A stretch of DNA of 64,000 nucleotides. Source: an uncultured Methylococcaceae bacterium (GTDB lineage Bacteria; Pseudomonadota; Gammaproteobacteria; Methylococcales; Methylomonadaceae). Positions 8,934 to 17,590 of the stretch are shown here, one piece after another. The number at the start of each line of letters is the position of its first letter. Within the stretch, counting starts at the first letter, position 1. Location of the stretch: positions 1 through 64,000 of the forward strand of contig CAIYRS010000077.1 in assembly GCA_903928685.1 (NCBI GenBank), given 5' to 3'. The position numbers were made by a program, and so were the translations under genes. Under the pieces are notes generated by a model, which ran no database searches, had not been told where the DNA came from, and worked only from the letters and a program-made list of their open reading frames with translations.

Positions 8934-9947
8934 TTACCGCAACACCCCCGCCGGACAAGAATAGTTATCCAACACCTGCACATAATTCGCTCGTTCGTAG
9001 GCACTGGGGTCAATCGCGTGTTGTTGGCTGACGCTGCCTTTAAGTTGCTGAATGGATTCGTATTCATGCTCGACCAGCCAGTTTTCCAATTCCGTTAGCA
9101 AGTCGCGTAAACGTTCCGGGCCTTGCATTAATAAAACGCTGCACAATTGCACAATGTCCGCGCCTGCCAGCAAGGCTTTGACGATTTCTGGCGTTTGCTG
9201 GAAGCCGCCTGTGACTGCCAGCGACAGCTTGACGCGCCCGTACATTAACGCCGTCCAGCGTATGCGTAACAACGCTTCGGCGGGGGTAGACAGTTCCAGT
9301 TTCGGCACGACTTGCAGGGTTTCCAGATCAATATCGGGCTGGTAAAAGCGATTGAACAACACGATACCGTCGGCTCCGGCTTGTTCTAGGCGTTTGGCGA
9401 AATGGATGGGTGAGCTGAATTGTGAGGACAGTTTCAGCGCAATCGGCAAGCGGATATGGCTTTTGAGTTCCTGCAAAATGTGCAGATAACGGTTTTCCAC
9501 CGCCGCGCTGTCTTCGTTAAGGTCGGCGGCGAGATGGTAGATGTTCAGTTCCAAAGCATCCGCGCCCGCGTCTTGCATGGCGAGGCCGTAATCCAACCAA
9601 CCGCTGGTGGACGTGCCGTTCAGGCTGGCGATAATGGGAATTGCCAGACGGGTTTTCAGTTGGGTTAGATGCTCAAGATACTGGTTTTGGTAGGTTTTTG
9701 GATTGTCCACCGCAGGATGGAAGGAATCCGCTTCGCCGTGGCCTATCGCTTGCTGGAAAAAAAAACGCGTCATGTGCTGGGTTTCGTTTTCGATTTTTTC
9801 TTCGAACAGCGAATACATGACGATAGCGGACGCGCCTGCATCTTCCACCCGTAACGCGCTGCTGAGGTCTTTGCTGAGAGGGGAAGCGGAGGGGACTAGC
9901 GGGTTTTTTAGATTTAAGCCTAGATAATTTGTTGTTAAATCAACCAT
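8934..9947 (-). CDS. Dihydroorotate dehydrogenase-like flavoprotein
   Basis: 337 aa TIM-barrel flavoprotein of the DHOD-like branch. LGLNLKNPLVPSASPLS (FMN-loop start), IASLNGTSTSGW, ALELNIYH, LPIALKLSSQ, GIVLFNRFY and LAVTGGFQ are the successive beta-strand and FMN-contact regions. The serine/cysteine general-base loop differs from true PyrD, so pyrimidine synthesis is not assumed. ATG at 9947 has TTGGAGACC eight bases upstream; the upstream in-frame TTG overlaps that ribosome site and is rejected. It follows nifJ on the same strand. DHOD-like genes are often found beside NifJ, which suggests a redox role with pyruvate:ferredoxin oxidoreductase (inference). Confidence 0.8.
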   Translation of the reverse strand: MVDLTTNYLGLNLKNPLVPSASPLSKDLSSALRVEDAGASAIVMYSLFEEKIENETQHMTRFFFQQAIGHGEADSFHPAVDNPKTYQNQYLEHLTQLKTRLAIPIIASLNGTSTSGWLDYGLAMQDAGADALELNIYHLAADLNEDSAAVENRYLHILQELKSHIRLPIALKLSSQFSSPIHFAKRLEQAGADGIVLFNRFYQPDIDLETLQVVPKLELSTPAEALLRIRWTALMYGRVKLSLAVTGGFQQTPEIVKALLAGADIVQLCSVLLMQGPERLRDLLTELENWLVEHEYESIQQLKGSVSQQHAIDPSAYERANYVQVLDNYSCPAGVLR

Positions 9948-9961
9948 GATGGTCTCCAAAA

Positions 9962-10038
9962 TGTAGGATGGGCTGAGGAACGAAGCCCATCATATGTCGT
10001 CGCGGTGATGGGCTTCCCTTCGTTCAGCCCATCCTACA
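9962..10038. repeat. Palindromic repeat (tgtaggatgggctga...)
   Basis: The arms tgtaggatgggctga and tcagcccatcctaca enclose further inverted segments (cgaagcccatca/tgatgggcttc). A partial copy lies at 55645-55675. It sits between nifJ and the DHOD-like gene, where transcription is expected to pass, and may stabilise or attenuate the transcript. Confidence 0.7.
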
Positions 10039-10053
10039 ATTATTCGCTGGTTA

Positions 10054-10188
10054 CCAAGCTCTGGCTTACCCTCTGGGGCATAAATGGTAACCCAAGTCTT
10101 AGAAGCTCTAGCTTCGAGAATAACGGGGAAGCTAGAGCTTCCTGGACTGCATTCCCATTTATGCCCCAGAGGGTAAGCCGGAGCTTGG
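10054..10188. repeat. Nested palindromic repeat
   Basis: Outer 34-bp arms (ccaagctctggcttaccctc and its complement) match with one mismatch. An inner hairpin gaagctctagctt/aagctagagcttc sits at 10102-10141. The inner motif recurs at about 14438-14452, and the outer one partly at 62845-62868 (atgctccagagggtaagc). With the previous palindrome it fills most of the gap between nifJ and the DHOD-like gene. Confidence 0.7.
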
Positions 10189-10211
10189 GAACGAGCCGAA
10201 CTATGTCTATA

Positions 10212-13200
10212 TCAACCATTGCTTGTCTCCAATTTTAATTGCGCCTTCACCGCCGACACCGAAGTATTCTCCGTCCAATCCAATTCAGACAATTGCTTGT
10301 AATAATGATAACGGTGCTGCACGTCTTTTTGCGCCTGCGCCAAAAACGCTTCCGCCGCGTCCGGGTGGGTTTGCCATAACATACTGAAACGGGTTTCGCT
10401 CATGACAAATTCGCGGTAGGGGATGGACGGTTCGGCGGAATCCAAGTGCATGGGGTTTTTGCCTTGCGGGATTTTGCTGGGGTCGAAGCGGAACAAAGGC
10501 CAATGCCCGCTTTTTACGGCTAGATTTTGTTGGCGGTGGTTGTTGGACAAATCCACGCCATGCGCGATGCACGGTGCGTAGGCGATGATGATGGACGGGC
10601 CGTCGTGGGCTTCGGCTTCCAAGAATGCGCTTAGGGTTTGTGTGTCTTTGCCTGCGTAGGCGACATGGGCGACGTAGACGTTGGGGTAATCCATCGCCAA
10701 TAAGGCCAAGTCTTTTTTCGCCGTGGCTTTGCCGCCAGCGGAGAATTTCGCCACCGCGCCCAACGGTGTGGATTTGGAGGTTTGCCCGCCGGTGTTGGAA
10801 TAGACTTCGGTGTCCAGCACCAAGATATTGACATTACGCCCGCTCGCCAACACATGGTCGAGTCCGCCGAAGCCAATGTCATACGCCCAACCGTCGCCGC
10901 CGATGATCCAGACGCTTTTTTTGCAGAGATTGTCGGCGAGTTCCAATAAAGTTTTGGCTTTGCTGTCGGTCATCGTTGCCAAGCGTTGTTTCAACTCGGC
11001 GACCCGTTGGCGTTGTTCGTAAATGCCTGCTTCGTCGGATTGGTCGGCTTCCAAAATCGCCGTCACCAACTCTGCACCTAAGGGTTCGCGTAAGGCTTCC
11101 AACAATTCTTGCGCATAAGCGGTTTTTTTGTCGATGGCGACGCGGATGCCTAAACCAAATTCGGCATTATCTTCAAACAACGAATTGTTCCAAGCCGGGC
11201 CGCGTCCATCGGCGTTTTTAGTCCACGGTGTGGTCGGCAAATTGCCGCCGTAAATGGAGGAACAACCTGTGGCGTTGGCGATGACCATGCGGTCGCCGAA
11301 TAATTGCGAGGCCAATTTTAAATACGGCGTTTCGCCACAACCGACACACGCGCCAGAAAATTCAAACAAGGGCTGCAAGACCATCGAACCTTTAATGGTG
11401 TTGGTTTTCAGCAAGCGGCGGTCGTATTCGGGAATATCCAAAAAAAACTCCCAATTGGTCTTTTCGGCTTCGCGCAAGGCAGGTTGCGGCTGCATGTTCA
11501 GCGCTTTGCGGCTGACGTTGGATTTGTCGCGGATCGGGCAGATGTCCACGCACAGCGTACAGCCCGTGCAGTCCTCCGGCGCGACTTGGTAAGTCATCGC
11601 CAGTCCTGCGGGAAAATCTTTGCCTAACATCGCCGCGTGTTTGTACGTGTCTGGCGCGTTAGCCAATAATTCGGTTTCGTAGATTTTGCTGCGAATTACG
11701 CCATGCGGGCAAACCATCACGCATTTGCCGCATTGCGTGCATAAATCAGTTTCCCAAACGGGGATTTGCAAGGCCAAGTTGCGTTTTTCATATTGCGCCG
11801 TACCTGTGGGGAAAGTACCGTCTATGGGCATGGCGCTGACGGGTAATAGGTCGCCGTGTCCGGCAATGATGTTGGCGGTGACTTTTTGTACGAAGTCGGG
11901 GGCGGTGGCAAATATTGCAGATTTAACGAGAACGGCTCCTTCTCCCTGAGGGAGAAGGTTGGGATGAGGGGATATAAACAAACTCCCTTCCTTATTTTTA
12001 TTTCCCCTCACCCAACCCTCTCCCTCTGGAGAGGGCAAATTAACCGGATGCAAATTGGCTAAGGTTTCATCTATCGCTTTGAAATTCAACTCAACAATCC
12101 GCTGGCCTTTTTTTCCATAGGTTTTTTCCACCGCATGTTTGATCGCGGCGATCGCGTCATCCTTGGGCAACACGCCGGAAATGGCGAAAAAGCAGGTCTG
12201 CATGATGGTGTTGATGTGCTTGCCCATGCCGCACAAGCTTGCAACTTGATAACCATCAATCACATAAAAGCGGATTTTTTTGGTGCGGATTTGCATTTGC
12301 ATCCGCACAGGTAACGATTCCCAAACGCTATCAACCGCTTGCGGGGTGTTCAGTAAAAACACGGCGTTGTCCGCCGCATTTTTCAGCATATCGTAACGTT
12401 CCAAGAAAATCGGTTGATGGCAGCCGATGAATTGCGCGTCGTTGTCGGCGATCAAATAGGTGGAGCGGATAGGTTTGGCACCAAACCGTAAATGCGACAC
12501 GGTGACCGCGCCGGATTTTTTCGAATCGTAGACAAAATAGCCTTGCGCGAAGAGTTCGGTTTCTTCGCCGATGATTTTGATGGTGTTTTTGTTCGCGCCT
12601 ACCGTGCCGTCACTGCCCAAACCGTAAAACATGGCTTGGAAAGCATCTTTTTGGGCATCGGTGCGGTAGCTGTCATCCCAGCTCAAACTGGTGTGGGTGA
12701 CATCATCGCGGATGCCGATGGTGAACTGGTTTTTCGGTTGGGTTTGCAGTAACTCGTCAAAAATCGCATTAATCATGCCGGGCGTAAATTCTTTGGATGA
12801 CAAGCCGTAGCGTCCGCCGATGATGGTCGGGAAGCCGGAGAATTTGCCGGAATTTTGCGCGATGGCGGTGACGACATCTTTATAGAGTGGCTCACCATCT
12901 GCGCCGGGTTCTTTGGTGCGGTCTAAAACGGCGATTTTTCGGCAACTGGCGGGCAAAGCCGCAAGCAAAGCATCGGAAGAAAAGGGGCGGAACAATCGCA
13001 CTTTCAACAAGCCCACCGCCTCGCCGTTACGGTTCAGATATTCCACGGTTTCCTGCGCTGCTTCCGCACCTGAACCCATCAAAACAATTACCTGTTCGGC
13101 ATCCGCCGCACCCACATAATCAAACAATCGATATTGGCGGCCTGTTAAACCAGCGAATTTGTCCATTGCGGCTTGGATAAGCTGCGGCAAGGCTTGGTAG

Positions 13201-13901
13201 TAACTGTTTACCGCTTCCCGCGCCTGAAAATAGACATCAGGATTTTGCGCCGTGCCGCGCAAGACTGGATGGTCGGGCGACAAGCCGCGCTGGCGGTGTG
13301 CGTGCAAGGCGTTGTCGTCGATCATCGCCGTCAACACATCATCGTCAACCAAAACAATTTTGGCGATTTCGTGCGAAGTACGAAATCCATCAAAAAAGTG
13401 CATGATGGGAATGCGTCCCGCCAAAGTAGCCGTTTGCGCGATGACGGCAAAATCTTGCACTTCTTGCGGCGAATTGGAGCAAAGCATGGCAAAACCCGTC
13501 ATCCGCGCCGACATCACATCACTGTGGTCGCCAAAAATCGACAAGGCTTGGCAGGCCAAAGAGCGGGCGGCGATGTGGAAAACCGTGGGCGTGAGTTCGC
13601 CCGCGATTTTGTACATATTTGGCAGCATCAGCAATAAGCCTTGTGAGGCAGTGAAGGTGGTCGCCAGCGTTCCGGCCTGTAACGCGCCATGAATCGCCCC
13701 CGCAGCACCTGCCTCGCTTTGCATTTCGATGACTTGCGGCACCGTTCCCCATAAGTTCTGCCGCCCTCGCGCCGACCATTCATCCGCCCATTCGCCCATC
13801 GGCGAGGCGGGCGTGATCGGGTAAATGGCGATGACTTCGTTGAGCTTGTGGGCGATGCTGGCGGCGGCTTGGTTGCCGTCGATGGTGGCGTGATGGATCA
13901 T
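10212..13901 (-). CDS. nifJ: Pyruvate:ferredoxin (flavodoxin) oxidoreductase
   Basis: Interconverts pyruvate plus CoA with acetyl-CoA plus CO2, using low-potential ferredoxin or flavodoxin; cytoplasmic and oxygen-sensitive. At 1229 aa it is a single-chain enzyme with all domains: the pyruvate-binding N-terminus (AIYPITPASPMGEWAD), a transketolase-type domain II, the gamma-like domain, a two-cluster ferredoxin domain (CTQCGKCVMVCPHG and CTGCTLCVDICP), a cluster-ligating CVGCGETPY and a TPP domain (GDGWAYDIGFGG). ATG at 13901 follows AGGAGGG. It is about 35 residues longer than typical because residues about 622-655 are a translated palindromic repeat. An FNR-type box lies about 100 bp upstream. 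Confidence 0.97.
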   Translation of the reverse strand: MIHHATIDGNQAAASIAHKLNEVIAIYPITPASPMGEWADEWSARGRQNLWGTVPQVIEMQSEAGAAGAIHGALQAGTLATTFTASQGLLLMLPNMYKIAGELTPTVFHIAARSLACQALSIFGDHSDVMSARMTGFAMLCSNSPQEVQDFAVIAQTATLAGRIPIMHFFDGFRTSHEIAKIVLVDDDVLTAMIDDNALHAHRQRGLSPDHPVLRGTAQNPDVYFQAREAVNSYYQALPQLIQAAMDKFAGLTGRQYRLFDYVGAADAEQVIVLMGSGAEAAQETVEYLNRNGEAVGLLKVRLFRPFSSDALLAALPASCRKIAVLDRTKEPGADGEPLYKDVVTAIAQNSGKFSGFPTIIGGRYGLSSKEFTPGMINAIFDELLQTQPKNQFTIGIRDDVTHTSLSWDDSYRTDAQKDAFQAMFYGLGSDGTVGANKNTIKIIGEETELFAQGYFVYDSKKSGAVTVSHLRFGAKPIRSTYLIADNDAQFIGCHQPIFLERYDMLKNAADNAVFLLNTPQAVDSVWESLPVRMQMQIRTKKIRFYVIDGYQVASLCGMGKHINTIMQTCFFAISGVLPKDDAIAAIKHAVEKTYGKKGQRIVELNFKAIDETLANLHPVNLPSPEGEGWVRGNKNKEGSLFISPHPNLLPQGEGAVLVKSAIFATAPDFVQKVTANIIAGHGDLLPVSAMPIDGTFPTGTAQYEKRNLALQIPVWETDLCTQCGKCVMVCPHGVIRSKIYETELLANAPDTYKHAAMLGKDFPAGLAMTYQVAPEDCTGCTLCVDICPIRDKSNVSRKALNMQPQPALREAEKTNWEFFLDIPEYDRRLLKTNTIKGSMVLQPLFEFSGACVGCGETPYLKLASQLFGDRMVIANATGCSSIYGGNLPTTPWTKNADGRGPAWNNSLFEDNAEFGLGIRVAIDKKTAYAQELLEALREPLGAELVTAILEADQSDEAGIYEQRQRVAELKQRLATMTDSKAKTLLELADNLCKKSVWIIGGDGWAYDIGFGGLDHVLASGRNVNILVLDTEVYSNTGGQTSKSTPLGAVAKFSAGGKATAKKDLALLAMDYPNVYVAHVAYAGKDTQTLSAFLEAEAHDGPSIIIAYAPCIAHGVDLSNNHRQQNLAVKSGHWPLFRFDPSKIPQGKNPMHLDSAEPSIPYREFVMSETRFSMLWQTHPDAAEAFLAQAQKDVQHRYHYYKQLSELDWTENTSVSAVKAQLKLETSNG
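11937..12037. repeat. Palindromic repeat inserted in frame within nifJ
   Basis: Imperfect 33-bp arms (ctccctgagggagaaggttg... and ...cccaaccctctccctctgg) flank about 35 bases of AT-rich centre. This is the widespread 'ccctcacccaaccctctccc' palindrome class that normally sits between genes. Here it is read on the minus strand as PSPEGEGWVRGN...SPHPNLLPQGEG with no stop. It falls in the linker between the gamma-like region and the ferredoxin domain, where NifJ family length varies. Confidence 0.85.
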
Positions 13902-13993
13902 ACAACCCTCCTAAAGCGCGTTTTTGATGGCTTGAATCGCCCAAAGCTTAGGCTGATTGCTGTCTTTAATCGAGTTAAATCTTTTAATTTTTT

Positions 13994-14007
13994 ATGATCT
14001 AAATCAA
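13994..14007 (-). promoter_or_regulatory. FNR/ANR-type box upstream of nifJ
   Basis: On the minus strand the sequence is TTGATTTAGATCAT, against the FNR/ANR consensus TTGAT-N4-ATCAA (9 of 10 positions). Its centre is about 100 bp before the nifJ ATG, and a gattaa hexamer lies at a spacing compatible with a class II activated promoter. Oxygen-responsive control of an oxygen-sensitive enzyme makes sense but is inferred. Confidence 0.6.
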
Positions 14008-14071
14008 GTTTGGCTTACTTAAGCTATCGAAGGTTTTAATTTGTGAATCTGGCTAATTAAAGCCCAAAGAA

Positions 14072-14105
14072 AAGCCCCAGCGCCTGGAGAAAAACGCTGG
14101 GGCTT
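14072..14105 (-). terminator. Rho-independent terminator-like hairpin
   Basis: A perfect 11-bp stem (aagccccagcg/cgctggggctt) with a 12-nt loop, followed on the minus strand by ttctttg. It lies downstream of the 2OG oxygenase gene and upstream of nifJ, so it would isolate nifJ from read-through. Confidence 0.65.
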
Positions 14106-14107
14106 GA

Positions 14108-14566
14108 GTGGAATCAGCCGATCATAAAGGGGGAAATTACGACTGACTGTACGCCGTACAAGGCGGACAAATGCTATGACCGAGTGCTATAGGCCAAGTT
14201 CAATTATTACCGATAAAAATAGTCTGGATTTTGGTAATTGTTAAATTGAAACTGGCATAAGTTATTTAGGAAGTCGCCCAAACCTTTAGCGCTATTGCTG
14301 CTGTGTTGGGACTTCTTTACCACTACTGCCAGTAGCGAAGTAAGGTGTATTAAAGATTAGATCGACTGCCAAAAGGCTATGTAAACTCAAAAGCAGTAAG
14401 GTTGCAGCTTGTAAATAAAGAATTGGAAGCCATTCTCGAAGCTAGAGCTTCTAATGCTGGGTGCGTAAAATTAGAGATACTTTAAAGTCTTTGAATACGG
14501 AGTAAAAAACATGTTTTTTACTCCGTATTTAGATATAAATCAGAGTATTAAGTTTTATTGCATTCC
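14108..14566. other. Gene-free stretch between nifJ and the oxygenase gene
   Basis: No open frame of gene quality. It contains a copy of the gaagctagagcttct motif (about 14438-14452), which is also the inner hairpin of the element at 10054-10188, and the palindrome at 14494-14529. I see nothing else. Confidence 0.6.
14494..14529. repeat. Perfect 36-bp palindrome with AAACATGTTT core
   Basis: The left arm aatacggagtaaaaaaca is exactly complementary to the right arm tgttttttactccgtatt, with no loop. It lies 37 bp beyond the stop of the oxygenase gene, so it can serve as a terminator in either direction. Sequence relatives lie at 1347-1370, 56533-56548 and 60372-60399. Confidence 0.8.
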
Positions 14567-15403
14567 TTAATGCTTACGCCATTTCAATAAAATCGGCGGG
14601 ATAAACTCTTTCAGCAAATCCTTGGCTTTTTGCTTATCGAATTCTAAGCCGAACAATTTTTCCCCAGGGCGTTCTTTGAAAACCGTGGTGTGTTCAGGGC
14701 CCTGCTCTTCTTCAGGTCGGCCTACGGTGTAGTAATACAAGGCGACTGAGCGGCGGGTGCGGTTTTCTGGGCAAGTCAGCGGGTCTGGGTGTCCGTGCCA
14801 TGAGGTTTCTGTGGTTGAGAACAGGGCGACGCGGTTAAAAATCGGCAGGATTTTTACTTCTGCGTTGGTGACATCCTTATCCCATAATTCCAAATAGCCA
14901 CCATAAGAATCTTCCCAATTTTCATTTAGATACACCAGAATGTTAAGGCGGCGCTCTAAGTTTTTGCGTTGATATTTATTAAAATCAATATGCAAAGACA
15001 ATTTGCCGCCCGGCATGATTTGGTGCATACCGCCGCCTGTTAAATGCGGGTCTGGCAACAAGCCGCTGATTCCTGTGAGTTTTTCGATAAACTCAATAAA
15101 CATCCCGGAATTCATAATGCTGATTAATGCCCGCACATACGGGCCAATGTCGGCATCACCTTTAGAAGCGAGTTTTTTCTCGGCTTTGCCATCAAAACGC
15201 TGCCAAGTTTCGGCGGTAGCTTCAGGAAATTCTTCAGAAACTTTGGCGATAAATTCTTTCGGGAAAAAATCATCAAAAATAATGTGTGGGAACGGCGACG
15301 CGGTTTGGTATTTTTCGGCGTTGTCTTCGGCGATTTTGGTCAATTGCTCAACGGAGACAATTTTGTTGAGATAATCTAACGGAAAGGCTGGGCTATTTTC
15401 CAT
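14567..15403 (-). CDS. 2-oxoglutarate/Fe(II)-dependent oxygenase
   Basis: 278 aa, prolyl-4-hydroxylase-type 2OG-Fe(II) fold. The iron ligands are visible as H138-x-D140 (LSLHIDFN) and a distal histidine in SWHGHPDP (203 or 205), with R217/R218 as the 2OG-binding candidate. FPHIIFDDFF near residue 40 is a common N-terminal landmark. ATG at 15403 has GGAGAACACC upstream; an in-frame TTG overlapping the ribosome site is rejected. It lies downstream of the polymerase, acyltransferase and adenylation genes, so it could hydroxylate a product of that cluster, but the substrate is unknown. Confidence 0.8.
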   Translation of the reverse strand: MENSPAFPLDYLNKIVSVEQLTKIAEDNAEKYQTASPFPHIIFDDFFPKEFIAKVSEEFPEATAETWQRFDGKAEKKLASKGDADIGPYVRALISIMNSGMFIEFIEKLTGISGLLPDPHLTGGGMHQIMPGGKLSLHIDFNKYQRKNLERRLNILVYLNENWEDSYGGYLELWDKDVTNAEVKILPIFNRVALFSTTETSWHGHPDPLTCPENRTRRSVALYYYTVGRPEEEQGPEHTTVFKERPGEKLFGLEFDKQKAKDLLKEFIPPILLKWRKH

Positions 15404-15501
15404 GGTGTTCTCCAAGGCTATGGGTGGACTTATTTTTATTAATATAAGAAACTACTAGCGACAAAGATTTTACGCTTTTATGAAAACAAATTCTGTCGCC
15501 C

Positions 15502-16887
15502 TTACAGCACTTTTTTAAATTTATATTTGCGGGTATCCGGTGCAATGGTGGCTTTGGTGGTGCCTTGATAACCATCCCATTTGCTTAACCGCAAGTAAGC
15601 ATCGGATAAGCCAGTAATGATGAAAAATAGCGTGCAACTTTGGTATAGCATCCCAACTGTACAGACAGCGATAAAATACATCAGGTAAGTTGCTGCAAGG
15701 GTAAACGCTAATGAACTCCCCCTTGGGTCGGGCATTGGGCGGGTCATGCCATGCACCAGCAAGCGCCCCATCATGCCAAAAAAGATGGTTAGCAATAAAC
15801 CGACGGCAATAACGCCGTGGTTTAAATAGTACAGCAGAAAATTATTGTCTATCGATTCAAAGCCTGGAATTTCCGGCCATTTCATCAAGCCCCAACCGAA
15901 CCATAAATGTTCGTTGGCTTCATCCATGTATTCTGTGACCAATTCATATCGGTAGGCGGCAGTTTCCTGATTATCGTCCTTCGCGTTGGCACGGCCTACA
16001 GAAGCGTAGTTTAAAAAGGCAAGCAGCAGCGGCACGCCGACAAATAACATGAAGGCAATGACGCAGGTCATGGCTAAAACACGTTGTTTGGATCGCCCTA
16101 TAATAACGATGCCCGCCCCGACAATCCCCGCTAACCATTGGCCTTTGCCAAAAGTGCCCAACACGCCGCCCAGGATAAACAAAGTAAAAATCTGCGCTGG
16201 CGTAAACCAGGGAATCCAAGCTAGTTGCTTGATTTTTTTTGGCCATGCGTCCGACCATTGCAGCCAACGTTGTAAGCGATAGCCCACCGCCATGACAATG
16301 CCATCGACCAAGCAATGCCCATAAGGCCCTGCCGCTCTTGCCAGGCCGAATCGGAATGTTGTTACCCAACCTTCGCCTTGTCCCGGGAAGAACATACCCA
16401 AATAGGCTTGCCATAAGTTATAGCCGAATTTGTTTTCAAATAAATTCATAAAAAACACAAATGACAAGCAGAGCACCACGCATTTGGCAAAGTCATAGCG
16501 TAAATTAAACGGTTCGATCAGGCTTTTGGCGAAAATATAGGGAAAATAAACGGAGGTCAGTTCAAAAAAAGCCAAATTCTGGGCATCAGAATAACCGGAA
16601 GCAAGAAATTCGGAGATTGATACCGCAATTGCAAATCCGCCAACGATTAGATCGGTATAACTAAAACGATAACCCGGTGATCCCTTCATAACGAATACGG
16701 CGAACAAAGCCACGGAAGCACTTTGGTTAAAAGTAGGATCAGGCAAGCCTGGGGTAATCGCGCGGTAATAATCCGGCAAAAGCAACACTGTTGGAATATA
16801 AACCCAGATGAAAGCTTTCTGAACTGAATAATTTTGTGCGACGTAATAGGCCAATAAACCCGGCAGATAAGCGATATATGAAAGCAT
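15502..16887 (-). CDS. O-antigen ligase/polymerase-like membrane protein
   Basis: About 461 aa with roughly ten hydrophobic segments and a larger loop in the C-terminal half (about residues 300-350), the topology of Wzy/WaaL-type glycan polymerases and ligases. ATG at 16887 is chosen because it follows the acyltransferase stop by 4 bp; a longer frame from GTG at 16935 would overlap that gene by 44 bp. The pairing with a hexapeptide acyltransferase suggests surface-polysaccharide assembly. Sequence alone does not separate polymerase from ligase. Confidence 0.65.
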   Translation of the reverse strand: MLSYIAYLPGLLAYYVAQNYSVQKAFIWVYIPTVLLLPDYYRAITPGLPDPTFNQSASVALFAVFVMKGSPGYRFSYTDLIVGGFAIAVSISEFLASGYSDAQNLAFFELTSVYFPYIFAKSLIEPFNLRYDFAKCVVLCLSFVFFMNLFENKFGYNLWQAYLGMFFPGQGEGWVTTFRFGLARAAGPYGHCLVDGIVMAVGYRLQRWLQWSDAWPKKIKQLAWIPWFTPAQIFTLFILGGVLGTFGKGQWLAGIVGAGIVIIGRSKQRVLAMTCVIAFMLFVGVPLLLAFLNYASVGRANAKDDNQETAAYRYELVTEYMDEANEHLWFGWGLMKWPEIPGFESIDNNFLLYYLNHGVIAVGLLLTIFFGMMGRLLVHGMTRPMPDPRGSSLAFTLAATYLMYFIAVCTVGMLYQSCTLFFIITGLSDAYLRLSKWDGYQGTTKATIAPDTRKYKFKKVL

Positions 16888-16891
16888 GCGT

Positions 16892-17470
16892 TTAAGTTTT
16901 AATGACTTGAGCAGGAATGCCGACCGCAACAGCACCCGCTGGAATATCTTTTGTAACTACCGCATTCGCGCCAACTACGGCATTTTCACCGATAGTCACA
17001 CCGCCCAAAATGGTCACGCCACGACCTATCCAAGCATTTTTGCCGATATGGATAGGTTTGCCCTCGTGTCCGCTATGGCGCATAGAGCCTTCGCCGACAA
17101 TGCGGTGATTGGCATCGCGCAGGCTGGAATATTCGCCAATCATCACTCCGTCTTCCAAGACAATCGACGCAAACGCCACCAAATGCACCCCACGTGATAA
17201 CACTACCTCATCACCGATGCTAATCGTGCCTGCATCTTGGGTTTCCAGATACAAATCGCGGTACAGATACAGATTTTTCCCTAAACGGATTTGCTTAGTG
17301 CCGTGCAATTCCGGCATGTTCAGCACCACAACCGACGGATGCACCGAGCCATTTAATGCGCTGTTGAGACGGGCGCTTGCCCAGAGGCGTTGGAGTGCGC
17401 CTAGTTTGTTGGTTAATGCAGCGACAGGTTGCAGGGTTTTTACCAAGATTGTTTTTAGTTGTTGGCTCAT
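16892..17470 (-). CDS. Left-handed beta-helix (hexapeptide) acyltransferase
   Basis: 192 aa. Imperfect hexapeptide repeats run through the second half (IGDEVVLSRGVHLVAFASIV, IGKNAWIGRGVTILGGVTIG, ENAVVGANAVVTKDI, AVGIPAQ), ending in the AGVPAK-like motif of NodL/maltose-O-acetyltransferase and WbbJ-type enzymes. The N-terminus is more helical. The motif GEGSMRHSGHEGKPIHIG includes the usual histidine region. It probably O-acetylates a sugar or lipid-linked glycan. It overlaps or abuts the downstream polymerase gene, so the two are one operon. Confidence 0.8.
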   Translation of the reverse strand: MSQQLKTILVKTLQPVAALTNKLGALQRLWASARLNSALNGSVHPSVVVLNMPELHGTKQIRLGKNLYLYRDLYLETQDAGTISIGDEVVLSRGVHLVAFASIVLEDGVMIGEYSSLRDANHRIVGEGSMRHSGHEGKPIHIGKNAWIGRGVTILGGVTIGENAVVGANAVVTKDIPAGAVAVGIPAQVIKT

Positions 17471-17590
17471 GGGCTTACCTTTATCTGGGGTCGAAAGGCT
17501 ATAGGTCGTTACAAGGTATCGTAAGTTGGGTATGCCGCCAAAGCAAAACGATAGACACTTTACTTAGACGGGATTGTTACCGTGACTACT

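Noticed and set aside
10054-10188. Possible riboswitch between nifJ and the DHOD-like gene
   Set aside because: The structure is made of dispersed palindromes seen elsewhere, with no known riboswitch core.
13173-13692. Plus-strand frames of about 150 aa opposite nifJ
   Set aside because: Shadows of the nifJ coding sequence.
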